Below are positions 24,636 through 33,862 of a stretch of 64,000 nt of DNA, piece by piece (the first letter of the stretch is position 1; each line of letters starts with the position of its first letter). The DNA lies in assembly GCF_052180255.1 (NCBI RefSeq), contig NZ_CP197466.1:2976001-3040000 (forward strand), given 5' to 3'. The position numbers and the translations under genes are program-made. The DNA is from Paenibacillus_AM sp052180255. GTDB lineage: Bacteria > Bacillota > Bacilli > Paenibacillales > NBRC-103111. Below the pieces are notes generated by a model. That model saw only the letters and a program-made list of their open reading frames with translations. It did no database searches and was not told where the DNA came from.

Positions 24636-25520
24636 GTGCATACTAACAGATCATTCGCTAGAAGATTGTTTTTGATATGCAACTTCATCATTCTACTGTC
24701 CATATCCTTATTGTGCCTTATGCCTATTATTCATATTTTGGCGATCTCGTTCAGCTCCGGTTCAGCAGCTGCTGCCGGCAAAGTCGCACTGTGGCCAATT
24801 GAATTCACAACGGCTGCATATGATAACGTATTTGGAAAACCGGAATATTTGCGGGCATTCTGGGTATCTACTCAGCGGGTTATTCTGGGAACAACCATCA
24901 GCATGTTGCTGACGATTATTACCGCATATCCATTATCCAAAGATTCTCAGCAATTTCGGCTAAGGACCTTCTATGCATGGGTATTCGTATTTACAATTTT
25001 ATTCAGTGGTGGACTCATTCCCACGTATTTAACCGTGAAGGGGCTTTGGATGATTGATACCATATGGGCTCTGGTGCTGCCAGGAGCAGTTGCGGTGTTC
25101 AACGTTATTCTATTGCTGAATTTCTACCGCAGTCTGCCCAAAGAACTCGAGGAATCCTCGCGCATCGACGGGGCCGGCCATTTTACGACCTTATGGAAGA
25201 TCTACGTTCCGTTGTCTTTGCCTGCACTTGCGACGACAGGTCTTTTTACCATGGTGGGACATTGGAACAGTTGGTTTGACGGCATGATTTACATGAATCA
25301 TACTGAAAATTACCCGCTGCAAACCTTCTTGCAGACGGTTATTATTAAACTGGATTTTCGCTTCATTAAAGCAGAGAATGCCCAGTTGATGCTCAAGTTG
25401 TCCGATCGTACGAGCAGAGCAGCACAGATTTTCGTGGCGGCATTTCCGATCCTCATCGTCTATCCGTTCATGCAGCGGTTTTTCATAAAAGGAATTGTGA
25501 TGGGGAGTGTCAAAGAATAA
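24636..25520 (+). CDS. Sugar ABC transporter permease (LplC-like)
   Basis: About 294 residues with six helices and an EAA loop ELEESSRIDGAGHFTTLW near residue 185, as in LplC/YtcP. The longest frame starts at an ATG at 24603, but the AAGGGAGA box at 24622-24629 lies inside it. The GTG at 24636 with proper spacing gives a normal N-terminus (HTNRSFARRLFLICNF) and is preferred. It pairs with the upstream permease. Confidence 0.92.
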   Translation: MHTNRSFARRLFLICNFIILLSISLLCLMPIIHILAISFSSGSAAAAGKVALWPIEFTTAAYDNVFGKPEYLRAFWVSTQRVILGTTISMLLTIITAYPLSKDSQQFRLRTFYAWVFVFTILFSGGLIPTYLTVKGLWMIDTIWALVLPGAVAVFNVILLLNFYRSLPKELEESSRIDGAGHFTTLWKIYVPLSLPALATTGLFTMVGHWNSWFDGMIYMNHTENYPLQTFLQTVIIKLDFRFIKAENAQLMLKLSDRTSRAAQIFVAAFPILIVYPFMQRFFIKGIVMGSVKE

Positions 25521-25570
25521 TAGAGATTACTATCGTAGTGCTCTATTAAATGATTCCAGGAGAACAAATG

Positions 25571-27304
25571 ATGAAAAGCTTATTCTTTTTGCATGACTCC
25601 TCCATATTTAAGAAAATTATGGCTGCCTTTCTGGCGGCCTTGTTGCCGCTGATGGCAATTACCTGGATGATTAACGAGATGGGCGCGGAGAAAATTCGCA
25701 GCGAAATTTCGGAGTCAATTCTGAATACGATACGGTTCTATCTGGATTCGCTGGATAAGGAAGGAGACCGGATTAGCCGTTATTTGCCGAACTATGTGAT
25801 GGATAAAGATTTGATGGAAATTGCCACAACAGGCACAGCCATGAGCGATTACGATCGCGCACGCAAAATACTGGACATCCAGAAGCGACTCGATCTGATG
25901 AAAAATTCAAGTCCATTCATTCAAGAAGCGAAGGCTTATGTGCCCCTAATTGAACGCACGATTCTTAGTTCCAAATATGAAACCTCGATTGACCCGCAAG
26001 AATACGAAGCGATGCAACAAAGCGCAAAGCATTTCGAGCAGCCGTTCGTTTATTGGAACGATCGATTATTTATTACCATGCAGTACCCCACCAGTACAGT
26101 GAAGAATCCGATCTACGTCGTTGGTGTTGAGTTATCTACGAGTAAGATCAAAGAGACCTTGATGCAAATTAGCAGCGCGCGGGGCGGACAGAGCGTATTG
26201 TTTAACTTGGACCGAGGGTGGAAAGTCGCGAGCGATTTGGACTCCAAACTGTTAGAATATTTGAAATATTTTGCTTTGGAGAAGAAGAATGCTGCGTCCG
26301 AAGAAGGATACGAAACACTGAATTATGGCGGACAACGCTATCTCACGGTTTATAAATATTCTAACCTCTGGAACTCCTATTCCATTACTTGCATTCCGGA
26401 GGCAAAGATCCTAGGCCCGCTGCAGATGTATCGAATGTGGTTTTGGGTGGCATGCGCTCTCGGCGTGTGCATCCTATTTTTCTTTTCCTATTTTCTATTG
26501 CGATTCATCTACCGCCCCCTCATGAAGTTGGTACATTCATTTCGACGTGTTCAGCAGAACTGGCTGGAACCGATCGTGATCGATCGCGGATCAGATGAGT
26601 TCGGGTATTTGTACCAAGCTTTTAACGATACCGTGCGATCCTTGAAAACATTAATTGAGGAAAATTACGAGCAGCAAATTCGGAATCAACGCTCGGAGCT
26701 GAAACGATTGCAATCGCAAATCAATCCTCATTTTTTATATAATTGTTTTTTTGTGTTATGTCGACTGATAAAATCCGAGAATCAGAAGGAGAAAGCCTAT
26801 CAATTCTGCTTATATATCGGTCAATATTTTCAATTTATTACACGTAATGATGAGAATGAGATTCCGCTGGAGCTTGAGGTAAAGCATTCTCGCACGTATG
26901 TAGATATGCAATCCATTTGTTACGGAGACCGCATTCAAATCAAGTTTGAAGGAGACGTTCCAGATATCTTCGTTCCGAGACTGATCCTGCAACCGATCAT
27001 CGAGAATGCTTATAAGCATGCCTTAGGCAATATGATTCAACATGGCGAGCTTTGGGTTCACAGCGAACTTAAGGGAGACGTGTTCTCACTGTATGTCGAA
27101 GACAATGGAAGAAACATCAGCGATGAGGATATCGAGCGCCTTCAAAAGCGACTGCGCCTGTCTTCCAATCGGATAGAAGAAACAACAGGAATCATAAATG
27201 TACATCGGAGAATACAACTTCATTACGGAGAGGGATATGGCATTACGATGTCACGTTCTGATCTGGGCGGACTGAAGGTAAGAATCAATCTGAGCGTATG
27301 CTAG
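25571..27304 (+). CDS. Sensor histidine kinase (YesM type)
   Basis: About 577 residues: an N-terminal helix, a large extracellular sensor domain (about 45-280), a second helix near 290-315, a HAMP linker and a His_kinase/HATPase pair. The phosphoacceptor is in QINPHFLYN near residue 390 of the long frame, and the ATP site carries LILQPIIENAYKHAL and DNGRNI. The ATG at 25571 fits the AGGAGA box best, rather than the upstream ATGs at 25550 and 25568. Together with the next gene it should sense the sugar taken up by the adjoining transporter and control its expression. Confidence 0.92.
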   Translation: MKSLFFLHDSSIFKKIMAAFLAALLPLMAITWMINEMGAEKIRSEISESILNTIRFYLDSLDKEGDRISRYLPNYVMDKDLMEIATTGTAMSDYDRARKILDIQKRLDLMKNSSPFIQEAKAYVPLIERTILSSKYETSIDPQEYEAMQQSAKHFEQPFVYWNDRLFITMQYPTSTVKNPIYVVGVELSTSKIKETLMQISSARGGQSVLFNLDRGWKVASDLDSKLLEYLKYFALEKKNAASEEGYETLNYGGQRYLTVYKYSNLWNSYSITCIPEAKILGPLQMYRMWFWVACALGVCILFFFSYFLLRFIYRPLMKLVHSFRRVQQNWLEPIVIDRGSDEFGYLYQAFNDTVRSLKTLIEENYEQQIRNQRSELKRLQSQINPHFLYNCFFVLCRLIKSENQKEKAYQFCLYIGQYFQFITRNDENEIPLELEVKHSRTYVDMQSICYGDRIQIKFEGDVPDIFVPRLILQPIIENAYKHALGNMIQHGELWVHSELKGDVFSLYVEDNGRNISDEDIERLQKRLRLSSNRIEETTGIINVHRRIQLHYGEGYGITMSRSDLGGLKVRINLSVC

Positions 27305-27317
27305 AGGAGGAACCAGC

Positions 27318-28985
27318 ATGTACAAACTGCTTATCGTCGATGATCTTCCCATAATCGTCGATGGTCTTCTTGAGCTATTCGAGCAGACCGTTCATTTGCC
27401 GCTTGAAGTGATGAAAGCCTATTCAGGTGAAGAGGCTTTGGAGGTTCTGTCGTATCATCACATAGATATCGTAATTTCCGATATTAAGATGCCTGGACTA
27501 GGGGGTATAGAGCTGCTTCAAGAGATTAAATCCCATTGGCCTTCCAAAGTTATTTTTCTAACAGGATATAACGATTTTCATTACGCAAGGAACGCGATTA
27601 CCCATGGAGGCTTCGATTATATTCTGAAGGTCGAAAGTGATGAGAAAATAATTCAGTCAGTGGAACGAGCCATCGAGAAAATTGAAGAAGAACATAATCA
27701 GGAGCAGATGCTTGCAAGAGCACAATCCAAAATGAGATTGGCAATGCCTTCGCTCCAAAAAGAGTATATATGGGGACTCTTTCAAGGCAAGCAGGTAACA
27801 GAGAGTCAGTTAGGGCAGGCTTTCAGAGAAATCGATATTCCACTCGACGCAACATTGCCGGTTTATTTGCTCATTGGAAGGGTAGACGCTTGGAAAGAGA
27901 TGTTCAGAACGCCGGATAAAACACTGCTTTCTTATGCACTCCAGAACATCTGTGACGAGTATTTGTCGACGCATGTAAGAAGCTATTCCGTCGTATACGA
28001 GCTATCGAAAATCGTTTGGATGATTCAACCGAAAGTGTCGGATTCATCGTCTATTGACTCCGATTGGATTGGAGCTCACCGCTATACGAGCGGTATACTT
28101 GAGACCGTACAAGCAACCTGCAAGAGATTGCTGGGGCTTTCTGTTTCTTTCCTTCTGGGAAGCGAAACGACCACATGGGATAACGTCTCAGACCGGTTCC
28201 ATTCGATAAAATACGGTTTGGTGCAAGGTCATGGATTGTTTAGTGAGGTCATTATGACCGATAAAGACATCCAGAAACAAGATAACGATAAAACCGGCAG
28301 CTATCACGATAGTTTCTATCATGCTCGTGTTCAATTGCTCATGTCTTGTCTTGAGAACAATCATCGGGAACAATTCAACAAGCTGTATGCCGAGCTGACA
28401 GTCATATGGAACGATCAGGGAACTCCTTATGAGCGGAAGACCGAATTGTACCATTCACTTTCAGCTGTATTTCTATTCTATATCCATAAAAATCGAGGAA
28501 TTCGTGATTACATGAATACCCTTCTGGATTTGGATAAGCTATTTCGTCATAGCGATTCGGCTTCTTGGCCGGAATTGATCCAATACTTTTGGCAAATGGC
28601 AGATTGCTTCTTCGAATGGAATGCGCTGCGAGGCACCCAATTGCCGACGGAGGTCGTGAATAAGGTGCATCGATATATTAAGGAACATATATCTACCGAT
28701 ATTTCCTTAAATGCACTGGCGGATTACGTAGATTTGAATCCTTCGTATTTATCTAGACTCTACAAGCAAAGCACCGGGATCGGGTTGTCGAAATACGTAA
28801 ATGACTATCGGAATTTGATCGCCAAAGACATGCTGCTTAATACGACGATGAAAGTAAATGAAATTGCTACCGCTCTAGGATACAACTCGGCACTTGCGTT
28901 TATACGATTTTTCAAAAAGAAGAACGAAACGACGCCGCAAGAATTCCGAATGGCTCGATCCCATAGGCAGAATCAAGGTCAATAA
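27318..28985 (+). CDS. Response regulator with AraC-type DNA-binding domain (YesN type)
   Basis: A 555-residue regulator. The receiver domain (1-120) has the acidic pair VDDLP and the phosphoacceptor Asp55 in IVISDIKMPG. A long middle region of unknown fold follows. The C-terminal 100 residues form two AraC helix-turn-helix units, with DISLNALADYVDLNPSYLSR in the first and VNEIATALGYNSALAFIRFF in the second. It lies 13 bases behind the kinase gene with an AGAGGAGG box. It is expected to activate the transporter genes of this segment. Confidence 0.93.
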   Translation: MYKLLIVDDLPIIVDGLLELFEQTVHLPLEVMKAYSGEEALEVLSYHHIDIVISDIKMPGLGGIELLQEIKSHWPSKVIFLTGYNDFHYARNAITHGGFDYILKVESDEKIIQSVERAIEKIEEEHNQEQMLARAQSKMRLAMPSLQKEYIWGLFQGKQVTESQLGQAFREIDIPLDATLPVYLLIGRVDAWKEMFRTPDKTLLSYALQNICDEYLSTHVRSYSVVYELSKIVWMIQPKVSDSSSIDSDWIGAHRYTSGILETVQATCKRLLGLSVSFLLGSETTTWDNVSDRFHSIKYGLVQGHGLFSEVIMTDKDIQKQDNDKTGSYHDSFYHARVQLLMSCLENNHREQFNKLYAELTVIWNDQGTPYERKTELYHSLSAVFLFYIHKNRGIRDYMNTLLDLDKLFRHSDSASWPELIQYFWQMADCFFEWNALRGTQLPTEVVNKVHRYIKEHISTDISLNALADYVDLNPSYLSRLYKQSTGIGLSKYVNDYRNLIAKDMLLNTTMKVNEIATALGYNSALAFIRFFKKKNETTPQEFRMARSHRQNQGQ

Positions 28986-29076
28986 GTGTATATGAAATGT
29001 CAGTAACGATCTCTTTTGCCTCCCACTCTATCCTCTTACAATGAAAGTATAATCGTACACAAGAGGAGGAGAAGTC

Positions 29077-30333
29077 TTGGGAACATTAACAGCCGTACTA
29101 CTAGGCGCTGGCAGTAGAGGAAGATATATTTATGGTCCCTATGCAGAGAAGTTTCCAAATGAATTAAAGATTGTTGCAGTAGCTGAGCCAGACGATGAAC
29201 GTAGAAATCGATTTGCCGAGATTCATCAAATCGCCCCGGAGCATGTCTACGATTCTTGGGAGAAAGTGTTTGATCAAGGACGCTTTGCCGATGTAATGAT
29301 TATCTGTACACTTGATCGGATGCATTATATACCGGCGATGAAAGCAATGGAACTAGGCTATCATGTCCTGTTGGAGAAGCCGATGTCTCCTTCGATGGAG
29401 GAGTGTATCGAACTGGAGCAAGCTTCGCTTAGACATAAGCGTCTGCTCGTTGTAACCCATGTCCTTCGGTATTCCCCTTTCTGGTCGGGGATCAAAAAAT
29501 GCATCGAAGACGGCGAGCTCGGAACGGTGGGCACGATTCAATTAACCGAAAACGTCGGTTATCATCACATGACGCATAGTTACGTGCGTGGGAATTGGCG
29601 CAACTCAGAGGAGACAAGTCCGATGATTCTAGCTAAATCGTGCCATGATCTGGATATCATCTCCTGGCTTATGAAGCAGCCGTGTACAAGCGTGAGCTCG
29701 TACGGTTCCCTACTTCATTTCAGACTGGAGAATGCCCCGGAAGGCTCCACCGAACGCTGCATCGACGATTGTGAGGTCGAGAAGGAATGCGCCTTCTCCG
29801 CAATGAAAATGTATATGCAGCCACCCCATCACCCATGGGCGCGTTATATGACGAATGATTTGTCGCAAGAGGGCATCATAAAAGCGCTAAAAGAAGGGCC
29901 GTTTGGCCGCTGTGTCTATCGGTGCGACAACAATGTTGTCGACCATCAGGTGGTCAACATGGAGTTCGCGAATGGAGCGAACGCGTCGTTCATCATGTCA
30001 GGGTTGACGCAAAGCGGTACGCGCAGGGTGCAAATCATGGGGACGCAAGGCGAAATCATAGGAGATATGGACAAAGGAGCCTTTACATTATACCGATATG
30101 CTTCAGGGGAAAAGCTTGAGATTGGCTGCAATGTTGAAGGCGATGGCCATGGAGGCGGCGATGAGCGAATGGTGAGCTCGTTCCTACGGGATGTTCGTCA
30201 ATTCGACAGCAATCCATCGCAAGGCTTGACTTCCGCAACGGCTTCCTTGCAAAGCCACCTCATGGCATTTGCGGCCGAACATTCGAGATTGCACGAAGGC
30301 CAAGCTGTCAAAATCAAAGGGAGTAATAAATAA
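29077..30333 (+). CDS. Gfo/Idh/MocA oxidoreductase with cysteine-rich insert
   Basis: A 418-residue NAD(P)-dependent oxidoreductase starting at TTG (29077) behind a strong AGAGGAGGAG box. The Rossmann fold has LLGAGSRGRYIYG and the signature LLEKPMSPS. It is longer than the 15982 homologue because of an insert after about residue 210 with five cysteines: 228, 232 and 238 in CIDDCEVEKEC, and 279 and 283 in GRCVYRCDNN. They could bind a metal ion or stabilise a loop. A TATAAT at 29048-29053 suggests its own promoter. It probably modifies the sugar imported by this segment. The 63-bp repeat begins seven bases after its stop. Confidence 0.9.
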   Translation: MGTLTAVLLGAGSRGRYIYGPYAEKFPNELKIVAVAEPDDERRNRFAEIHQIAPEHVYDSWEKVFDQGRFADVMIICTLDRMHYIPAMKAMELGYHVLLEKPMSPSMEECIELEQASLRHKRLLVVTHVLRYSPFWSGIKKCIEDGELGTVGTIQLTENVGYHHMTHSYVRGNWRNSEETSPMILAKSCHDLDIISWLMKQPCTSVSSYGSLLHFRLENAPEGSTERCIDDCEVEKECAFSAMKMYMQPPHHPWARYMTNDLSQEGIIKALKEGPFGRCVYRCDNNVVDHQVVNMEFANGANASFIMSGLTQSGTRRVQIMGTQGEIIGDMDKGAFTLYRYASGEKLEIGCNVEGDGHGGGDERMVSSFLRDVRQFDSNPSQGLTSATASLQSHLMAFAAEHSRLHEGQAVKIKGSNK

Positions 30334-30339
30334 ACCGAG

Positions 30340-30402
30340 CAATCGAAAGGCTCTGCATAACGCAGGGTCTTTTTTTATTATTTCAAAACCAATTGAATCA
30401 TT
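30340..30402 (+). repeat. 63-bp direct repeat, right copy (contains a terminator)
   Basis: Matches 21686-21748 at 59 of 63 positions; the four differences are at offsets 22, 41, 43 and 50. The hairpin GGCTCTGCA..GCAGGGTC with seven T residues ends the oxidoreductase transcript. Confidence 0.92.
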
Positions 30403-30471
30403 CAAAAATGGGTATATTATTTCTGTTCCACCTATTATTCCCGACATGAAAAAGAGGTGCATCACGCTCAT

Positions 30472-31629
30472 ATGATTCGATTCGAAGGTGTAAGTAAACG
30501 GTATGATAATGGTTATGTTGCGCTAAATTCACTCGACCTCCAGTTTACAGCGGGACTTATTCATGTGTTGATTGGACCTAGTGGATGTGGAAAAACGACA
30601 ACGATGCGTATGATTAACCGTCTCAATATCCCAACAGAAGGCAAGATATTCATTGATGATAAAGATATTTCTCAGATCGATCCCGTCGAGCTGCGCAGAA
30701 GCATTGGCTATGTCATTCAAAGCATCGGTCTATTCCCTCATATGACGATCGCTAAAAATGTCGGGGTCGTACCGCGCTTATTAAAGTGGGATCAAACACG
30801 TATTGATCAGAGGGTTGACGAGCTGCTCGAACTCGTTCATCTTAACCCCGACACATATCGAAACCGTTATCCATCCGAACTAAGCGGCGGCCAACAGCAG
30901 CGTGTTGGCGTGATTCGAGCGTTAGCAGCGGAGCCCGATATTATCGTGATGGATGAACCTTTTAGTGCACTGGATCCGATCTCACGTGAGAACTTACAAG
31001 ATGAACTTATTCGTTTGCAGCAGGATCTGCAGAAAACCATCATTTTCGTCACCCATGATATGGATGAGGCGATTAAGATCGCAGATAATATGATTCTGAT
31101 GAAAGACGGTCAAGTTGTACAACAAGGTCGCCCCGAATATATTTTGCGGCATCCTGCGAATGATTTTGTAAAAAACTTCGTCGGTAAACAGCGTTTACTC
31201 GAAGGTTCGATACCCGAAAAACTAACGGTTGATGAAGTGATGGCTGAAAATCCAGTCACCGCATATCCGACTCGCGGCTTAGCGGAAGCAATTAAAATCA
31301 TGGAGAAGCGCAGGGTCGATTCGCTCATCATAGTAGATCGTAAACATGATCTGCTTGGGCATGTGTCTATTTTCCAAGTCATCGAGCGGTTTAAAGAGGA
31401 AAATATTACGATTGGCGATTTAGCGAAGCCATTCGAACATGTCGTCACAGCAGGATCGGATTTACATACCGCGCTTCACTTGTTAACCGATCACCGGCTG
31501 CCTTACCTGCCAGTTGTAGGTGATCACAATCATTTTATAGGGCTCATTACCAAAGGCAGCGTCGTGCGCTATATCGCGGATGTGTACACAGTAGACACAC
31601 CACAAAGCGAAGGAGAGCCTTCAGAATGA
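30472..31629 (+). CDS. opuCA: Osmoprotectant ABC transporter ATP-binding protein OpuCA
   Basis: About 385 residues. The ATPase domain has the Walker A GPSGCGKTTT, the signature LSGGQQQRVGVIRALAAEP and Walker B IIVMDEPFSALDP. Two CBS domains follow (about 250-375), the usual ionic-strength or nucleotide sensors of OpuCA-type proteins. It energises uptake of glycine betaine, carnitine or choline-type compounds. The chosen ATG at 30472 matches the normal family start MIRFEGVSKRYDNG; the longer GTG start overlaps the GAGGTG box. The permease gene start overlaps its stop (ATGA). Confidence 0.95.
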   Translation: MIRFEGVSKRYDNGYVALNSLDLQFTAGLIHVLIGPSGCGKTTTMRMINRLNIPTEGKIFIDDKDISQIDPVELRRSIGYVIQSIGLFPHMTIAKNVGVVPRLLKWDQTRIDQRVDELLELVHLNPDTYRNRYPSELSGGQQQRVGVIRALAAEPDIIVMDEPFSALDPISRENLQDELIRLQQDLQKTIIFVTHDMDEAIKIADNMILMKDGQVVQQGRPEYILRHPANDFVKNFVGKQRLLEGSIPEKLTVDEVMAENPVTAYPTRGLAEAIKIMEKRRVDSLIIVDRKHDLLGHVSIFQVIERFKEENITIGDLAKPFEHVVTAGSDLHTALHLLTDHRLPYLPVVGDHNHFIGLITKGSVVRYIADVYTVDTPQSEGEPSE

Positions 31630-32288
31630 ACAACATATGGAGTTCCTTGCAGGAAAGATCCGCTGACATCGTAAAAGCTGTAGGCGAACATATTTATATC
31701 TCTGGATTGTCTGTCCTATTCGGCATTCTTGTGGCTGTTCCAATTGGAATTATGCTTGCTGGAAATCGTTTGAAATGGGTCAATAGTACGGTGTTCACTA
31801 TCGCTAACTTACTGCAAACAATCCCAAGTCTTGCACTGCTTGCAATTCTCATTCCTTTACTTGGTATTGGGACTTGGCCTGCGATCTTTGCTCTATTCTT
31901 ATACTCTCTCATGCCGCTGATGCGCAATACCTTCGCAGGCTTTGAAGCTGTCGATCCGTCACTAGTCGAAGCCGCCAAAGGAATGGGTTATAGCGCACAG
32001 CAGCGCCTTTTTCGAATCCAGCTCCCGCTCGCGTTTCCTTATATTATGGCAGGCATACGCACCACAACCGTATACATCATCAGTTGGACAACACTTGCGA
32101 CTCTGATCGGTGCTGGAGGGCTGGGACAATTAATTTTTTCTGGAATGGGCGTAAATAAGAAAGAGCTTATCATCGTCGGTGCACTGCTCGCTGTTATCTT
32201 GGCGCTTATTACTGATTTCCTGCTCGGTCTCATTGAAAAGTGGATATCACGTAAAGTCAGGGTAAATCCTGCATCCACGACCGTTTAA
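31626..32288 (+). CDS. opuCB: Osmoprotectant ABC transporter permease OpuCB
   Basis: A 220-residue permease with about five to six helices and the conserved LLQTIPSLALLAILIP near residue 60, then the EAA-like loop EAAKGMGYSAQQRLFRIQLP. It forms half of the membrane channel with the permease at 33231. The start overlaps opuCA by four bases. Second gene of the opuC operon. Confidence 0.94.
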   Translation: MNNIWSSLQERSADIVKAVGEHIYISGLSVLFGILVAVPIGIMLAGNRLKWVNSTVFTIANLLQTIPSLALLAILIPLLGIGTWPAIFALFLYSLMPLMRNTFAGFEAVDPSLVEAAKGMGYSAQQRLFRIQLPLAFPYIMAGIRTTTVYIISWTTLATLIGAGGLGQLIFSGMGVNKKELIIVGALLAVILALITDFLLGLIEKWISRKVRVNPASTTV

Positions 32289-32308
32289 TCCGAATAGGAG
32301 GAAGTACC

Positions 32309-33211
32309 ATGCACACCAAAGGGACTAACATTCGATTGTTCTTCATGATCCTAATCTTATCTATGTCCGTCATATTAACCGCCTGCGGAAACAAAGATTT
32401 GATTCGAATCGGCACACAAACGTTTTCCGAGCCCAAAATCATCGCTCAGATGTACAAGCTATTAATCGAAGATCGTACGGATCTCAAGGTAGACGTACTG
32501 CCTGATTTGGCATCCAGTTCAGTTATTATTAGCGCTCTGAAACAGAAGGATATTCAAATGGCAACGTTGTACAGTGGAGAGATTTTTAATCATTATTTTC
32601 CAGTTCAAGCGACCCATGATCGTGATGAAGTACTCCGTCAGGCACAAGAAGGCTTTCTTACTCACTATGGCTTCAAGTGGTTCAACCCTTACGGCTTCGA
32701 GAATACATACGCATTTACCATGCGTGAAGAGGTAGCTAACCAAAATCATATTACACAAATTTCAGACTTAGCCAGTAAAGCAAAGAGCTATAAGCTCGGT
32801 GTCGATACGACTTGGCTGGAGCGGGATTTAGATGGTTATAAAGCTTTTACGAAAAAATATAATCTCGCCTTCGGTCAGACGGTACCTATGGAAATTGCGC
32901 TTGTGTATCAGGCAGTTGCACACGGGAATGTAGATATTGTGTTGGCGTATACGACTGATGCCAGACTCAAAGCATATAAACTTAAGGCGCTGAAGGACGA
33001 TAAGCACTTTTTCCCGCCTTACGATGCCTCGCCTGTTATCCGCCAAGAAGTGTTAGATAAACATCCTGAATTGAACGATATCATTGGACTGCTCATAGGT
33101 AAGATTGATACTCCGACGATGATTGATCTGAATTATGAAGTGGACGTTAACAAACGCAACGAGAAAAAAGTCGCAGAAGAGTATTTGATCAAAATTGGAC
33201 TGCTGAAATGA
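32309..33211 (+). CDS. opuCC: Osmoprotectant-binding lipoprotein OpuCC
   Basis: A 300-residue OpuAC-type binding protein. The lipobox is VILTAC with lipidated Cys26. The mature part begins RIGTQTFSEPKIIAQMYKLLIED, the usual OpuCC beginning, and contains YSGEIFNH. It delivers the compatible solute to OpuCB/OpuCD. An AGGAGG box lies upstream of the ATG. Ligand range within the betaine/carnitine/choline group cannot be read from the sequence. Confidence 0.94.
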   Translation: MHTKGTNIRLFFMILILSMSVILTACGNKDLIRIGTQTFSEPKIIAQMYKLLIEDRTDLKVDVLPDLASSSVIISALKQKDIQMATLYSGEIFNHYFPVQATHDRDEVLRQAQEGFLTHYGFKWFNPYGFENTYAFTMREEVANQNHITQISDLASKAKSYKLGVDTTWLERDLDGYKAFTKKYNLAFGQTVPMEIALVYQAVAHGNVDIVLAYTTDARLKAYKLKALKDDKHFFPPYDASPVIRQEVLDKHPELNDIIGLLIGKIDTPTMIDLNYEVDVNKRNEKKVAEEYLIKIGLLK

Positions 33212-33230
33212 GGATTAGAGGTGTAAAACG

Positions 33231-33860
33231 ATGCAACATTTTATCAACTATGTGCGTGAAAATTGGGTCGACCTGCTTGTACTTACTTACGATCATATCG
33301 TCATGGTTGCCTGCGGGCTACTGTTAGCCTTGTTATTCGGCATCCCACTTGGGATTATTTGTGCCCGCAATAAAGTCTTAGCCTCCATCATTCTCACGCT
33401 GGCTAATATTGTTCAGGTGTTCCCAAGTCTTGCCCTCCTAGTTCTGCTTATGGTCGTATTCGGACTTGGGTTCAAAACGGTTGTGATCGGGCTATTCCTC
33501 TATTCACTCATGCCTGTCATTCGCAGCACTTACATTGGACTCACGCAAGTAAACCCCAGTATATCTGAAGCTGGAAAAGGGGTCGGCATGAGCAGGCTGC
33601 AGCTTTTATTTCAAGTGCAGCTTCCTCTTGCCGTCCCCTTCATTCTAACCGGTGTTCGCGTCTCTGCGGTTATTGCCATAGGTGTAGCGACCATCGCCCC
33701 TCTCATAGGTGGAGGCGGACTAGGTCGGGAAATTTATTCAGGCATTAACATGGACAATAGCGCACGACTGTACGCAGGCGCCATACCCGCGTGCCTACTT
33801 GCAATTGTTACGGATTTCTTATTCGGTAAGCTGCAGCAGAAGACGCAAATTATCAAATAA
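33231..33860 (+). CDS. opuCD: Osmoprotectant ABC transporter permease OpuCD
   Basis: A 209-residue permease parallel to OpuCB, with IVQVFPSLALLVLLMVVFGLG and the loop EAGKGVGMSRLQLLFQVQLP. It is the last gene of opuC. Only two bases separate its stop from the stop of the convergent ABC-2 ATPase gene, and no terminator hairpin is visible there, so the two transcripts may overlap. Confidence 0.93.
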   Translation: MQHFINYVRENWVDLLVLTYDHIVMVACGLLLALLFGIPLGIICARNKVLASIILTLANIVQVFPSLALLVLLMVVFGLGFKTVVIGLFLYSLMPVIRSTYIGLTQVNPSISEAGKGVGMSRLQLLFQVQLPLAVPFILTGVRVSAVIAIGVATIAPLIGGGGLGREIYSGINMDNSARLYAGAIPACLLAIVTDFLFGKLQQKTQIIK

Positions 33861-33862
33861 CA

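Larger units (their letters stand above)
21686..30402. other. Repeat-bracketed accessory segment (candidate insertion)
   Basis: The segment carries a complete sugar-uptake and sensing unit (binding protein, two permeases, YesM-type kinase, YesN-type regulator, oxidoreductase) all on the plus strand between feo and opuC. It begins and ends with the 63-bp direct repeat. By eye it is richer in G+C than its flanks. No integrase, transposase or inverted terminal repeat is visible, so it is not a recognisable transposon. Duplication of the terminator during insertion is the simplest reading. Confidence 0.6.

Noticed and set aside
21686..30402. Calling the 8.6 kb segment a transposon
   Set aside because: No transposase, integrase, tRNA target or inverted terminal repeats; only direct repeats are seen.
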